This document shows positions 16,042-23,840 of a stretch of 64,000 bases of DNA, one piece after another. The first letter of the stretch is position 1. Every line of letters begins with the position of its first letter. Origin of the DNA: Actinomycetospora sp. NBRC 106378 (lineage in GTDB: Bacteria; Actinomycetota; Actinomycetes; Mycobacteriales; Pseudonocardiaceae); NCBI RefSeq assembly GCF_030269685.1, contig NZ_BSTT01000012.1, positions 1 through 64,000 of the forward strand, in the 5' to 3' direction. Position numbers and translations under genes: made by a program. The notes under the pieces are model-generated. The model did no database searches and was not told the origin of the DNA. It was given only the letters and a program-made list of their open reading frames with translations.

Positions 16042-16557
16042 TCAGTGGCGGAGACGGTTGAGCAGGTTGAAGCCGTACTTCAGCCCGACGTCGAGCCGGG
16101 ACCCGTCGGCCGGCAGCAGGCCGAGCTGCCGCGCGAACTGCATCTGGTCGAAGACGACGAAGTTCGACACGATCTTCCCGCCGCGCACGGTGAAGTGGTC
16201 GACACCGTCGAGGTCGAGGCGTGCCCCGGTCGGTTCCACGCCCTCGAGCGCCGCTCCGGTGTGCGTCCCGGTGAGGGTCCAGCGCACGAAGACCTGCTCG
16301 CCCTCCTCGACCATGGCCTGCATCGTCAGCGTCGCGTCGGGCACGGCCGTGAACAGCCGCTCGAAGTAGCCCTCGATCTCCGCGGCGCCCCGGTAGGTCG
16401 CCGTGGGCATCCGCTCGCGCGTCTCGTCGGTCCAGACCGCGCGCAGGGGCGCCGCAGTGTGGGTGTTGAGCACGTCGAAGGTCCAGCGCACGACCTCGCC
16501 GGGGGTGGCGTCAGCACCGGGCGGCGTGGGGGCGGGCGGACCGGCGCTGCGCGACAT
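16042..16557 (-). CDS. SnoaL/NTF2-like fold protein (ester cyclase or dehydratase-like)
   Basis: 171 residues. A Pro-rich head of about 18 residues precedes a cone-shaped NTF2-like fold: VVRWTFDVLNTH, TYRGAAEIEGYFERLFTAVPDA, VRWTLTGTHTGA and the HFTVRGGKIVSNFVVFDQ strand, which is the hallmark of the SnoaL/polyketide-cyclase superfamily. Catalytic residues vary widely in this fold, so the reaction is not assigned. It is transcribed alone, convergent with the small HTH gene. Confidence 0.8.
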   Translation of the reverse strand: MSRSAGPPAPTPPGADATPGEVVRWTFDVLNTHTAAPLRAVWTDETRERMPTATYRGAAEIEGYFERLFTAVPDATLTMQAMVEEGEQVFVRWTLTGTHTGAALEGVEPTGARLDLDGVDHFTVRGGKIVSNFVVFDQMQFARQLGLLPADGSRLDVGLKYGFNLLNRLRH

Positions 16558-16664
16558 GGCAGCGAACCTAGGGCCGAACCGCGACGACCGCGCGACGGCA
16601 GCACGACGGCCGGACGAGGGCCGGACGAGGGCCGGAGACTCGTCGCGGGTGGACGGAGCGGGAA

Positions 16665-17285
16665 GTGGGCACCTGCGCGCCCATGAGCTCCCAGACCCTC
16701 GCCCAGTGGGTGTCCGCCATCGGCAGCGCCGGATCCCTGCTGGGGTTCGCCGCCTACGTCTGGATCATGCTGCTGAACCGCAAGGACCAGGTCGAGGTGC
16801 GGCAGGAGCAGCAGGCCCAGGGGGTCACGGCCTGGTTGGACGACGGCGCGCGGCACGACCGCGACGAGGGCACGGGAGACGCAGCGGAGCGGAGCTCGAC
16901 CAGCGACTACGTGCTGTGCGTCCACAACGGCGGCGACTCGCCCGTCTTCAACGTCCGCTGCCTGTTCTCGCTGCCCTCCAGCGAGGACCAGCACGCGGTC
17001 GAGCTCGCGCTGCTGCCGCCGCGGCACGACGCGGTGCGGTCGCTGCCGTTCGGGGCCGACGACGTGTCACGGGAGGAGCTGTACTCGGCGCCGGCGGTGC
17101 CCGAGATGCGCTTCACCGACTCGCACGGGACGCACTGGGGCCGCGACGGTCACGGGCAGCTGCACCGCGTGGAGAACCGCGGGGTGCGGCGGCGCCCGGA
17201 GCACCGGTCGACCGAGGAGACCGGGCGCGACGACTCCGACTGGGAGACCGCACACCGGGAGCGGACCGGAGCCACCCGATCCTGA
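16665..17285 (+). CDS. Hypothetical membrane-anchored protein
   Basis: 206 residues from a GTG at 16665, preceded by GGAG with a 6-bp spacing; an ATG at 16683 lacks such a site. One N-terminal membrane helix (WVSAIGSAGSLLGFAAYVWIML, about residues 15-36), then a basic and Gln-rich cytoplasmic stretch (RKDQVEVRQEQQAQ). A soluble domain with strands such as DYVLCVHNGGDSPVFNVRC follows, and a charged tail. No family recognised. The 3' end enters a 15-bp tandem repeat and faces the metallo-hydrolase gene. Confidence 0.65.
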   Translation: MGTCAPMSSQTLAQWVSAIGSAGSLLGFAAYVWIMLLNRKDQVEVRQEQQAQGVTAWLDDGARHDRDEGTGDAAERSSTSDYVLCVHNGGDSPVFNVRCLFSLPSSEDQHAVELALLPPRHDAVRSLPFGADDVSREELYSAPAVPEMRFTDSHGTHWGRDGHGQLHRVENRGVRRRPEHRSTEETGRDDSDWETAHRERTGATRS

Positions 17286-17324
17286 GCTGACCGGTCCTGA
17301 GCTGACCGGTCCTGAGCTAACCGG
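17280..17324. repeat. Three 15-bp tandem repeats between convergent stop codons
   Basis: TCCTGAGCTGACCGG occurs at 17280-17294 and 17295-17309, with a third copy at 17310-17324 differing at one base. The TGA in the first copy ends the membrane-protein gene; the changed base in the third copy creates the TAG that ends the minus-strand hydrolase. Loss of copies would move both ends. Confidence 0.9.
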
Positions 17325-18180
17325 CGGGCAGGAACACCGAGCACGCGTCGAAGACGGCCTCGCGGACCTCGTCGCCGTCACAGTCGCGGGCCGCCCGGAC
17401 CTGCACCGTCGGGTCACCGGTGACGAGCCGGTCGAACGCCACGGCCACCTCGTGCAGGTACCGCGGCTCCGCCACCCCACGCCCGAAGTGCGACATCGCG
17501 ACCAGCGACACGTCGTCCGCCAGTGCCGCGAGCCGGCCGGTCGACGCGGCGAAGGCGGGCAGGTCGCACTCGGGCGCCTGGGCGTAGATCGGCCCGGTGT
17601 TGACGGTGTCGCCCGCGAACAGGACGCCGTCGCGGTCGTCGAGCAGGCAGAGCGAGTCGGGGCTGTGCCCCGGCGTGTGCAGCACCGTGAGGGTGCGCCC
17701 GCCCAGGTCCAGGACGTCGCCGTCGGCCAGCGGCTCGGGGTCGGGACCCGGCGGCGGGCCGGGCTCCACCCAGCGCTCGATGTCGTCGGGCAGCGGGCGG
17801 GGGTCGGAGTCGGCGGAGAGCAGGTGGAAGTACCGGGCGTCGAGCTCCCGGTAGGCCGCCACGGCGGCGAGCACCTCCCGCATCCACCCCAGGTAGGAGG
17901 CGCGCTCGGCCGCGGACGGCCGCTCCACCGCACCGAAGGCCGCGACGCGGGCGAACTCGCCGTTGCCGCCGACGTGGTCGAGATGCGCGTGGGTGTTCAC
18001 CACGTCCACGGGGAGCGGGCACACCGCCTCGACCGCCGGACGGATCGGGGCCACCCCGAGCCCGGTGTCGACGAGCACGGCCCGGTCGCGCCCGGCGACC
18101 AGCCAGGAGTTGACGTGCGAGGGCTCCGCGACCAGCCACACGTCCGGGGCGACCGGTCGGAGGTGGAACCAGCCGCTCAC
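17317..18180 (-). CDS. Metallo-beta-lactamase fold hydrolase
   Basis: 287 residues. The zinc motif is THAHLDHVGG (about residues 73-82), with further ligands in LHTPGHSPDS, the Asp of GDTVN, and a C-terminal SHFGRG His. An internal insertion, about residues 90-150 (ASYLGWMREVLAAVAAYREL and on), probably forms the substrate lid. It could hydrolyse thioesters, lactones or phosphodiesters; the substrate is not assigned. The GTG start at 18180 overlaps the map stop by 4 bp (GTGA), so the two are coupled. Confidence 0.85.
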   Translation of the reverse strand: MSGWFHLRPVAPDVWLVAEPSHVNSWLVAGRDRAVLVDTGLGVAPIRPAVEAVCPLPVDVVNTHAHLDHVGGNGEFARVAAFGAVERPSAAERASYLGWMREVLAAVAAYRELDARYFHLLSADSDPRPLPDDIERWVEPGPPPGPDPEPLADGDVLDLGGRTLTVLHTPGHSPDSLCLLDDRDGVLFAGDTVNTGPIYAQAPECDLPAFAASTGRLAALADDVSLVAMSHFGRGVAEPRYLHEVAVAFDRLVTGDPTVQVRAARDCDGDEVREAVFDACSVFLPAG

Positions 18181-18959
18181 AGCTCGGTGAGGATCCGCGG
18201 TCCGTCCGGGGTGATGGCGACCGTGTGCTCGACGTGCGCGGCCCGGCTGCCGTCGGCGGTGCGCAGGGTCCAGCCGTCGGGGTCGTGGCGGTAGTCGTCC
18301 TCGCCGCCGCGGTGCAGCATCGGCTCGATCGCGATGACGAGGCCGGGCTCGAGGCGCATGCCCTTGCCACGGCGACCCTCGTTGGGGACGTGCGGCTGCT
18401 CGTGCATGGCACGTCCGATGCCGTGACCGCCGTGGTCGGCGAGCATCCCGTAGCCCGCGGGCCGGGCGACCCCGGCGATCGCGGCGCCGACGTCGCCGAG
18501 CGTGTTGCCCTTCCGAGCGGCGGCGATGCCCGCGTACAGCGCGCGCTCGGTGGTGTCGATGAGGGCGAGGTCGCCCGGGTCGGCGTTCCCCACCACGTAG
18601 CTGACGGCGGCGTCGCCGCACCAGCCCTCGACGAAGGCGCCGATGTCGATGCTCACGAGGTCGCCGTCGGCGAGGCGGTAGGAACCGGGGATCGCGTGGA
18701 CCACCGCGTCGTTGACGCTCGCGCAGATGACGCCCGGGTAGGGCGAGGGCGCGAACCGCGGGTGGTAGTCGAGGAACGCGGGCTTCGCGCCGTGGTCGTT
18801 CATCACGTCGTGCGCGACGGTGTCGAGCTCCTTCAACGTCACGCCCGGCGCGCTCGCCGTCCGCACCGCGTCCAGGCAGCGCGCGACGACCCGGCCGGCC
18901 GCACGCATCAGCTCGATCTCGGCGGGCTTCTTCAGCTCGATGGTCACGCGTCGTCTCAC
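18177..18959 (-). CDS. map: Type I methionine aminopeptidase
   Basis: 260 residues, the size of a type I MetAP, which removes the initiator methionine from nascent proteins in the cytoplasm. The five metal ligands of the pita-bread fold are visible: Asp in SIDIGAF, Asp in GWCGDAA, His in GHGIGRAMHEQP, Glu in IAIEPML and Glu in VEHTVAI. The substrate His is at PSPYPG...VVHAIP. The GTG at 18959 precedes RRRVTIELKKPAEIELMR; a second GTG four codons later is possible. No SH3-binding or zinc-finger extension. The upstream region carries a large inverted repeat with DnaA-box-like sequences. Actinobacteria often have two map genes; which one this is cannot be told. Confidence 0.95.
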   Translation of the reverse strand: MRRRVTIELKKPAEIELMRAAGRVVARCLDAVRTASAPGVTLKELDTVAHDVMNDHGAKPAFLDYHPRFAPSPYPGVICASVNDAVVHAIPGSYRLADGDLVSIDIGAFVEGWCGDAAVSYVVGNADPGDLALIDTTERALYAGIAAARKGNTLGDVGAAIAGVARPAGYGMLADHGGHGIGRAMHEQPHVPNEGRRGKGMRLEPGLVIAIEPMLHRGGEDDYRHDPDGWTLRTADGSRAAHVEHTVAITPDGPRILTEL

Positions 18960-18995
18960 CGTCGCGACAGTAGCCCGCGACCGGCACCCCGGCCC

Positions 18996-19081
18996 GAATC
19001 ACACCGGTGTGCTTCATCCACACTGTGGACAGCCGCTGTGGATGAACTACACCGGTGTCATTCGGTCCCCACTGTGGACAA
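18996..19081. repeat. 27-bp imperfect inverted repeat with ACACCGGTGT palindromes and DnaA-box-like sequences
   Basis: Arms at 18996-19022 and 19037-19063 match at 24 of 27 positions around a 14-bp spacer. Each arm contains the perfect palindrome ACACCGGTGT (19001-19010; 19049-19058) and a box TCATCCACA (19014-19022; complement at 19037-19045). The spacer holds CTGTCCACA (complement, 19024-19032), and a perfect TTGTCCACA follows (complement, 19073-19081). It lies between the divergent starts of map (18959) and the SDR gene (19160). Confidence 0.75.
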
Positions 19082-19159
19082 CTCCTGGGGACAACCGGTG
19101 TGACCAGCGACCAGGCGGGCCCGCGTTCCTCCCCGCGATGGCCGGGGGACCCGACGGGC

Positions 19160-19924
19160 ATGGGTCGATTCACCGGCAAGGTCGTCATCGTCACCGGCGG
19201 GGGTTCCGGCATCGGGGCGGCCGCCGCCCACCGGTTTGCCGCGGACGGCGCCACCGTCGTGGTCGCCGGCCGGTCGCAGGACAAGCTCGACAAGACCGTG
19301 GCCGACGCCCCGGCGGGGTCCACCGTCGTCGCGAAGGCCTGCGACACCTCCGACGAGCAGGCGATCACGCACCTGGTCGACGAGGTCGCGCGCGAGCACG
19401 GCCGCCTCGACACGCTGGTCAACAACGCGGCGATCGCCCGCCCCGGCACCGTCGCCGACCTCGACGCCGACACCTGGCGCGAGGTCATGGCGACCGACGT
19501 CGACGGCGTCTTCTACGCCTCGAAGGCCGCGATCGACCATCTGAAGGCGACGCGCGGCAGCATCGTCAACGTCGGCTCCGTGTCCGGGCTCGGGGGCGAC
19601 TGGGGCATGGCCGCCTACAACGCCGCCAAGGGCGCGGTGGTCAACCTGACCAACGCCATGGCCCTCGACCACGGCGCCGACGGCGTCCGCGTCAACGCCG
19701 TGCACCCCTCGCTCACCGCCACGGACATGAGCGAGGGCATCCGCGAGGACGACGACGTCATGGCGAAGTTCCGGGACCGGATCCCGTTCGGGCGCCCCGC
19801 CGAGCCGGCCGAGGTCGGCGACGTCATCGCCTTCCTGGCCAGCGACGACGCCCGCTTCGTCTCCGGGGCCCACGTGCCGGTCGACGGCGGGCTGGGCGCC
19901 TCCAACGGCCAGCCCCGGATGTGA
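19160..19924 (+). CDS. Short-chain dehydrogenase/reductase (classical SDR)
   Basis: 254 residues. TGGGSGIG (about 12-19) binds NAD(P), NNAA (about 87-90) is the structural motif, and the active site is Ser in NVGSVSG with YNAAK (Tyr and Lys). The C-terminal GAHVPVDGG is typical of the FabG-like group. The basic/Arg character after the first strand (VVVAGRSQDKLD) suggests NADP(H). Substrate unknown. The ATG at 19160 is favoured; the frame upstream runs through the repeat region and is not coding-like. Its stop is 4 bp from the end of the convergent monooxygenase gene. Confidence 0.9.
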   Translation: MGRFTGKVVIVTGGGSGIGAAAAHRFAADGATVVVAGRSQDKLDKTVADAPAGSTVVAKACDTSDEQAITHLVDEVAREHGRLDTLVNNAAIARPGTVADLDADTWREVMATDVDGVFYASKAAIDHLKATRGSIVNVGSVSGLGGDWGMAAYNAAKGAVVNLTNAMALDHGADGVRVNAVHPSLTATDMSEGIREDDDVMAKFRDRIPFGRPAEPAEVGDVIAFLASDDARFVSGAHVPVDGGLGASNGQPRM

Positions 19925-19928
19925 CCGC

Positions 19929-21401
19929 CTAGGACGACACCTTCCGCTCGCCGGGCTCCAACCACACGTACTCGGAGGGATCGATCGCCTCGGTCGCCTT
20001 CTCGTACTCGAGCATGTAGCCCGGCCAGTTGGTGATGATCCGGCCGCTCTCGTCGCGGTACCAGGAGTCGCACGCCTGCCAGGCCGTGCCCTCGAACCGG
20101 GACTGCACCTCGGCGTCGGAGGCCGCCTCGACCTCGGGGCGGACCTCCGCGGCGGCCGCCCCGCGCCGGTCGGCCTCCTGCAGGGCCGTCCGCACGTACC
20201 GCGCCTGCGACTCCAGGTAGACGATGATCGAGCCGCCCGAGGTGTTCGTGTTCGGGCCGTACATGACGAACAGGTTCGGGAAGCCGGGAACGGTCATCCC
20301 GAGGTGGGCGTGGGGCCCGTCGGACCACGCCTCCCGCAGCGAGCGGCCCTCCCGACCGTGGATCTCCATGGGGAACATGAAGCTCGTCGTCCGGAAGCCC
20401 GTGCCCCAGATGATCGTGTCGACCTCGTGGAGCCGGCCGTCCTTCGTCCGGACCCCGGTCGGCTCGATGCGCTCGACGGAGTCGGTGACGACCTCGACGT
20501 TGTCGCGCTGCAGCGCCGGCAGCCAGTACGAGCTGAACAGCACGCGCTTGCACCCGAAGGTGTAGTCCGGCCACACCTTCCGACGAACCTCGGGGTCGCG
20601 CAGCTGGTGACGCATGAAGATCTGCGACTTGAGCTTGAGCACCGGCCCCACGGTCCGCGGGTTCCGGATCGACGCGGTCAGCGACTCCAGGTAGAGCCGC
20701 TTGAGACCCCACCTCCGCAGGCGCTGCACACCGGGGACCTTGATCAGGCGCTGCACCGAGCGCGGGTAGGGCAGGTTCTTGCGCGGCAGGAACCAGTTCC
20801 CGGTGCGCTGGAAGACCGACAGCTTCCCGACGACGGGTGCGATGGCCGGGACGAACTGCACCGCGCTCGCGCCGGTGCCGATCACGGCGACCTTCCGGCC
20901 CGTCAGGTCGTGGTCGTGGTCCCACTGCGCCGAGTGGAACTCCGTGCCCGCGAAGTCCTCGCGGCCGGGGATGCCGGGGATGGAGGGCTGCGCGAGCTGG
21001 CCGGTCGCGACGACGACGGCGTCGGCGGTGTACTCGTCACCCTGCTCGGTCTCGACGCGCCACAGGGTGGCCTCGTCGTCCCAGCGGCAGGCCGTGACCT
21101 TCGTGTCCGTCCGCACCAGCCCGTCCACGGAGTACTCCCGGGCGACGTCGCGCAGGTACTCGAGGATCTCCTCCTGTGGGGAGCAGAGCCGCGACCACGA
21201 CCGCTTCTGCGCGAACGAGTACGAGTACAGGTGGCTCGGCACGTCGCAGGCCGCGCCGGGATAGGTGTTGGCGAGCCACGTCCCGCCGATGCCGGGGGCG
21301 GCATCGAGGATCGTGACGTCCGTGTAGCCGTGGGCGCGCAGCTCGATGGCCGCCCCGATCCCGCCGAATCCCGCTCCGATGACGACGACGCGTCTGCCCA
21401 T
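19929..21401 (-). CDS. Flavin-containing Baeyer-Villiger-type monooxygenase
   Basis: 490 residues from the ATG at 21401. The N-terminal FAD motif is GAGFGG (8-13), the Baeyer-Villiger fingerprint FxGxxxHxxxW is present as FAGTEFHSAQWD (about 150-161), and the NADPH-binding GTGASA follows. This type inserts oxygen into ketones or oxidises heteroatoms in a soluble one-component enzyme. The frame extends upstream, but without a domain, so 21401 is chosen. Neighbours (SDR convergent, DCC protein divergent) do not define the substrate, although an SDR/BVMO pair would suit alcohol-to-ketone-to-ester oxidation. Confidence 0.9.
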   Translation of the reverse strand: MGRRVVVIGAGFGGIGAAIELRAHGYTDVTILDAAPGIGGTWLANTYPGAACDVPSHLYSYSFAQKRSWSRLCSPQEEILEYLRDVAREYSVDGLVRTDTKVTACRWDDEATLWRVETEQGDEYTADAVVVATGQLAQPSIPGIPGREDFAGTEFHSAQWDHDHDLTGRKVAVIGTGASAVQFVPAIAPVVGKLSVFQRTGNWFLPRKNLPYPRSVQRLIKVPGVQRLRRWGLKRLYLESLTASIRNPRTVGPVLKLKSQIFMRHQLRDPEVRRKVWPDYTFGCKRVLFSSYWLPALQRDNVEVVTDSVERIEPTGVRTKDGRLHEVDTIIWGTGFRTTSFMFPMEIHGREGRSLREAWSDGPHAHLGMTVPGFPNLFVMYGPNTNTSGGSIIVYLESQARYVRTALQEADRRGAAAAEVRPEVEAASDAEVQSRFEGTAWQACDSWYRDESGRIITNWPGYMLEYEKATEAIDPSEYVWLEPGERKVSS

Positions 21402-21459
21402 GTGGTCGAGCTCCTCGCTCCGCCTACGGCCGTGGTGGCGGGCCCGTACGCTAGCAGTC

Positions 21460-21840
21460 ATGGCTGACGGTTTGCTCGTTTTCGACGGCCGGTGCGGATT
21501 CTGCACCCGCAGCGTCGGCTGGGTCCGCGCCCTGGACCGCCGGGGCCGGATCGAGCTGCGCCCCTACCAGGAGCCCGGCGTACCGGAATCCATCGGCACC
21601 GACGCCGCCACCTGCAGCGAGGCCGTCCAGTGGCGGGGCCCCGACGGGGTCCGCCTCGAGGGCGCGGCCGCGGTCAACGCCGTGCTCGACACCGTGACCG
21701 GCTCCCGCCTCCCCTCGACCGTGTACCGCGCGACGGCGGGCGTGCAGGAGCGGGTCTACCAGTGGGTCGCCGACCACCGCGGCCGCTTCCCGGGCATGAC
21801 GCCGTACTGCGAGTCGCACCCTGCGGAGTGCGCGAGCTAG
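21460..21840 (+). CDS. DCC family (DUF393) thiol-disulfide oxidoreductase-like protein
   Basis: 126 residues. It starts VFDGRCGFCTRSVGWVRALD, where D-G-x-C-x-x-C is the defining motif of the DCC family, a predicted thioredoxin-like group. RIELRPYQEPG and the later VYRATAGVQERVYQWVADHRGRFPG are also typical. Biochemical role not established. The ATG at 21460 is divergent from the monooxygenase (58 bp apart). The last 4 bp overlap the convergent amidase stop. Confidence 0.85.
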   Translation: MADGLLVFDGRCGFCTRSVGWVRALDRRGRIELRPYQEPGVPESIGTDAATCSEAVQWRGPDGVRLEGAAAVNAVLDTVTGSRLPSTVYRATAGVQERVYQWVADHRGRFPGMTPYCESHPAECAS

Positions 21841-23186
21841 ACGGTCAGGGCCGCCTGCACCTGGCCCGCCACCGACATGAGCAGCGCGTCGCGCCCGGGC
21901 GCGGCCGCCAGCTGCACGGCGGCGGGGAGGGCGGCGCCGGTGTCGACGGGCAGCGTCACGGCCGGCTGGCCGGTGTGGTTGTACAGCGGGGTGTGTCCGT
22001 AGAAGCGGCCCATGGCGGTCAGGGTCAGCAGCCCGTTGCGTTCGGGCGACCCCCACCGGTCGACCAGCGGCGCCGTCCCCCGCATCGTCGGCGTGAGCAG
22101 CACGTCGACGTCGTCGAGCTGGTCGAGCAGCCGGTCGCCGAGCCGCCGGCCGTGGGCCTGCGCGGCCGCCACCACCGACTCCGGGATCAGCGAACCCGCC
22201 CGCACGAGGTCCCGGATCCGCGGCTCGAGACGCTCCGGGTGGTCGGCCCCGGCCGCCGCGTCCGCGAGCCCCCGGAGCATCCGCGTCACGACGGCGAGCG
22301 CGGCCGCCTGCGCGCGGTCCGGCCGCATCCGCACGGGGACGACGCGATGTCCCGCCGCGGCGAGCCGGTCGGCGACCACCCGGACCGCGCCCGCGACGTA
22401 CGGGTCCAGCCGCTGCGGCGGCGCCACGGGCAGCGGGTCGACGGCCACCCCGACCCGCAGCCGGCCGGGTTCGACGTCGAGGGCCGCCCGCAGCGAGGTC
22501 CCGAACGACCCGACCGCGTCGTAGAACGAGGCGGCGAGCGCCAGGTCCCGCGTCAGGCATCCCGGCGTCGCGAGCCCGCGCCAGCCGCCCGAGCCCGGCA
22601 CCGTGCCCGTCGTCGGCTTGAACCCCGGGAGGCCGCAGCAGGCGGCCGGGATGCGGATCGACCCGGCGCCGTCGCTCGCGGTCGCGAGCTCGACCACGCC
22701 CGCGGCGACCGCCGCCGCCGACCCGCCCGACGAGCCGCCGGGGGTGTGCCCGAGGGCGAGCGGGTTGCGCGTGACGCCGTGCGCGGCGGAGTCGGTGACG
22801 CCGAAGGCGGCGAGCTCGGGCAGCGTCGTGCGCCCGATCGGCACCATCCCGGCCCGGCGGGTCGCCGCGAGGAAGGGGTCGTCGGCCGCCTCCGCCGTCG
22901 TGAAGGCCCGGCCGCCCCAGCCGGTGACCTCCCCGGCGCCGCCCACGTCGTCCTTGAGCGCGATCGGCAGGCCGCGCAGCGGCGGCTCCCCCGAGACCGT
23001 GGCGGGCGCGTCCTCGACGATCGAGACGAACGCGTTCAGCGTCGGCTGGGTCTCGTGAGCGCGGCGGATAGCGCTGCGGACGGCGTCGGGGACGACATCG
23101 GGGGCGGGCACGCGCGGCACGCTAGCGGCATCGGCGCGGCGCGCATCGCCCGACCGAGACCCTGCCGGACGGGACGAACCGGGCAT
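21837..23186 (-). CDS. Amidase (amidase signature family)
   Basis: 449 residues. The Ser-cisSer-Lys triad is visible: Lys in LPIALKDDVGG (about 75-85), the Gly/Ser-rich signature TPGGSSGGSAAAVAAGVVELATASDGAGSIRIPA, and the FKPTTGTVP strand. Such enzymes hydrolyse amides; GatA itself is excluded because no gatB/gatC neighbours are present and the C-terminus differs. The ATG at 23186 gives an Arg/Ala-rich head of about 25 residues, so a downstream GTG may be used instead. Confidence 0.87.
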   Translation of the reverse strand: MPGSSRPAGSRSGDARRADAASVPRVPAPDVVPDAVRSAIRRAHETQPTLNAFVSIVEDAPATVSGEPPLRGLPIALKDDVGGAGEVTGWGGRAFTTAEAADDPFLAATRRAGMVPIGRTTLPELAAFGVTDSAAHGVTRNPLALGHTPGGSSGGSAAAVAAGVVELATASDGAGSIRIPAACCGLPGFKPTTGTVPGSGGWRGLATPGCLTRDLALAASFYDAVGSFGTSLRAALDVEPGRLRVGVAVDPLPVAPPQRLDPYVAGAVRVVADRLAAAGHRVVPVRMRPDRAQAAALAVVTRMLRGLADAAAGADHPERLEPRIRDLVRAGSLIPESVVAAAQAHGRRLGDRLLDQLDDVDVLLTPTMRGTAPLVDRWGSPERNGLLTLTAMGRFYGHTPLYNHTGQPAVTLPVDTGAALPAAVQLAAAPGRDALLMSVAGQVQAALTV

Positions 23187-23195
23187 AATGGCCGT

Positions 23196-23492
23196 GTGAG
23201 GTGGTGGAGCACACCGGCGCTGGTGGCGGTGGCGGTCGTCCTCGTGCTGGCCGCCGCGATGGTGGAGTTCGCCCTGCTCCGCCAGGCGTCGACGGGTCCC
23301 GCCCCCGCCCCGGTCACGCTGGTGGTGCCGGTCGAGGCCGATCCGGCCACGACTCCCCGTCCGGCACCGGTGACCGGATGTGATCTGGGTAACATCGGTC
23401 CATGGGCATCCACCTCAACCCCTACCTGCACTTCGGCGACTCCGCCCGGGCGGCCATGGAGTTCTACCGGGACGTCCTCGGCGGCACGCTGA
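23196..23492 (+). CDS. Possible small membrane-anchored protein
   Basis: 98 codons from a GTG at 23196. The first 30 residues (RWWSTPALVAVAVVLVLAAA then MVEFALL) form a clear signal anchor, followed by a Pro/Ala-rich linker. The last 30 codons overlap the start of the VOC gene in another frame and look non-native, so the true reading could be a fragment. No family recognised. Divergent from the amidase. Confidence 0.4.
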   Translation: MRWWSTPALVAVAVVLVLAAAMVEFALLRQASTGPAPAPVTLVVPVEADPATTPRPAPVTGCDLGNIGPWASTSTPTCTSATPPGRPWSSTGTSSAAR

Positions 23493-23812
23493 ACGTCATG
23501 ACCTTCGGCGACATGGGGGCCGAGGGCCCCGAGGCGACGCAGGTGATGCACGCCCAGCTCGAGACCGAGCAGGGCATCGTGCTGATGGCCTCCGACACCC
23601 CGCCCGGGATGGACCGGCCGACCGGGTCCGGGATCTCGGTGAGCCTCTCGGGCGACCAGCGCGACGCCCTGCGCGGGTACTTCGAGCGGCTCGCCGCCGA
23701 CGGCACCGTCTCCGTCCCGCTGGAGAAGCAGATGTGGGGCGACGAGTTCGGGCAGTGCACCGACCGGTTCGGGGTGACCTGGCTGGTCAACATCGCCCAG
23801 CCGCAGGGCTGA
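23402..23812 (+). CDS. VOC superfamily protein, PhnB type
   Basis: 136 residues. It starts IHLNPYLHFGDSARAAMEFYRDVLGG and ends GVTWLVNIAQ, the pattern of the PhnB-like branch of the glyoxalase/bleomycin-resistance fold (paired beta-alpha-beta-beta-beta modules). Typical members have unclear ligand or metal chemistry; residues usual for glyoxalase I metal binding are only partly present. The ATG at 23402 starts the fold. The MFS gene follows 28 bp later on the same strand. Confidence 0.87.
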   Translation: MGIHLNPYLHFGDSARAAMEFYRDVLGGTLNVMTFGDMGAEGPEATQVMHAQLETEQGIVLMASDTPPGMDRPTGSGISVSLSGDQRDALRGYFERLAADGTVSVPLEKQMWGDEFGQCTDRFGVTWLVNIAQPQG

Positions 23813-23840
23813 TCGCCGTCGGGACTGGTGTGATGGGGGC

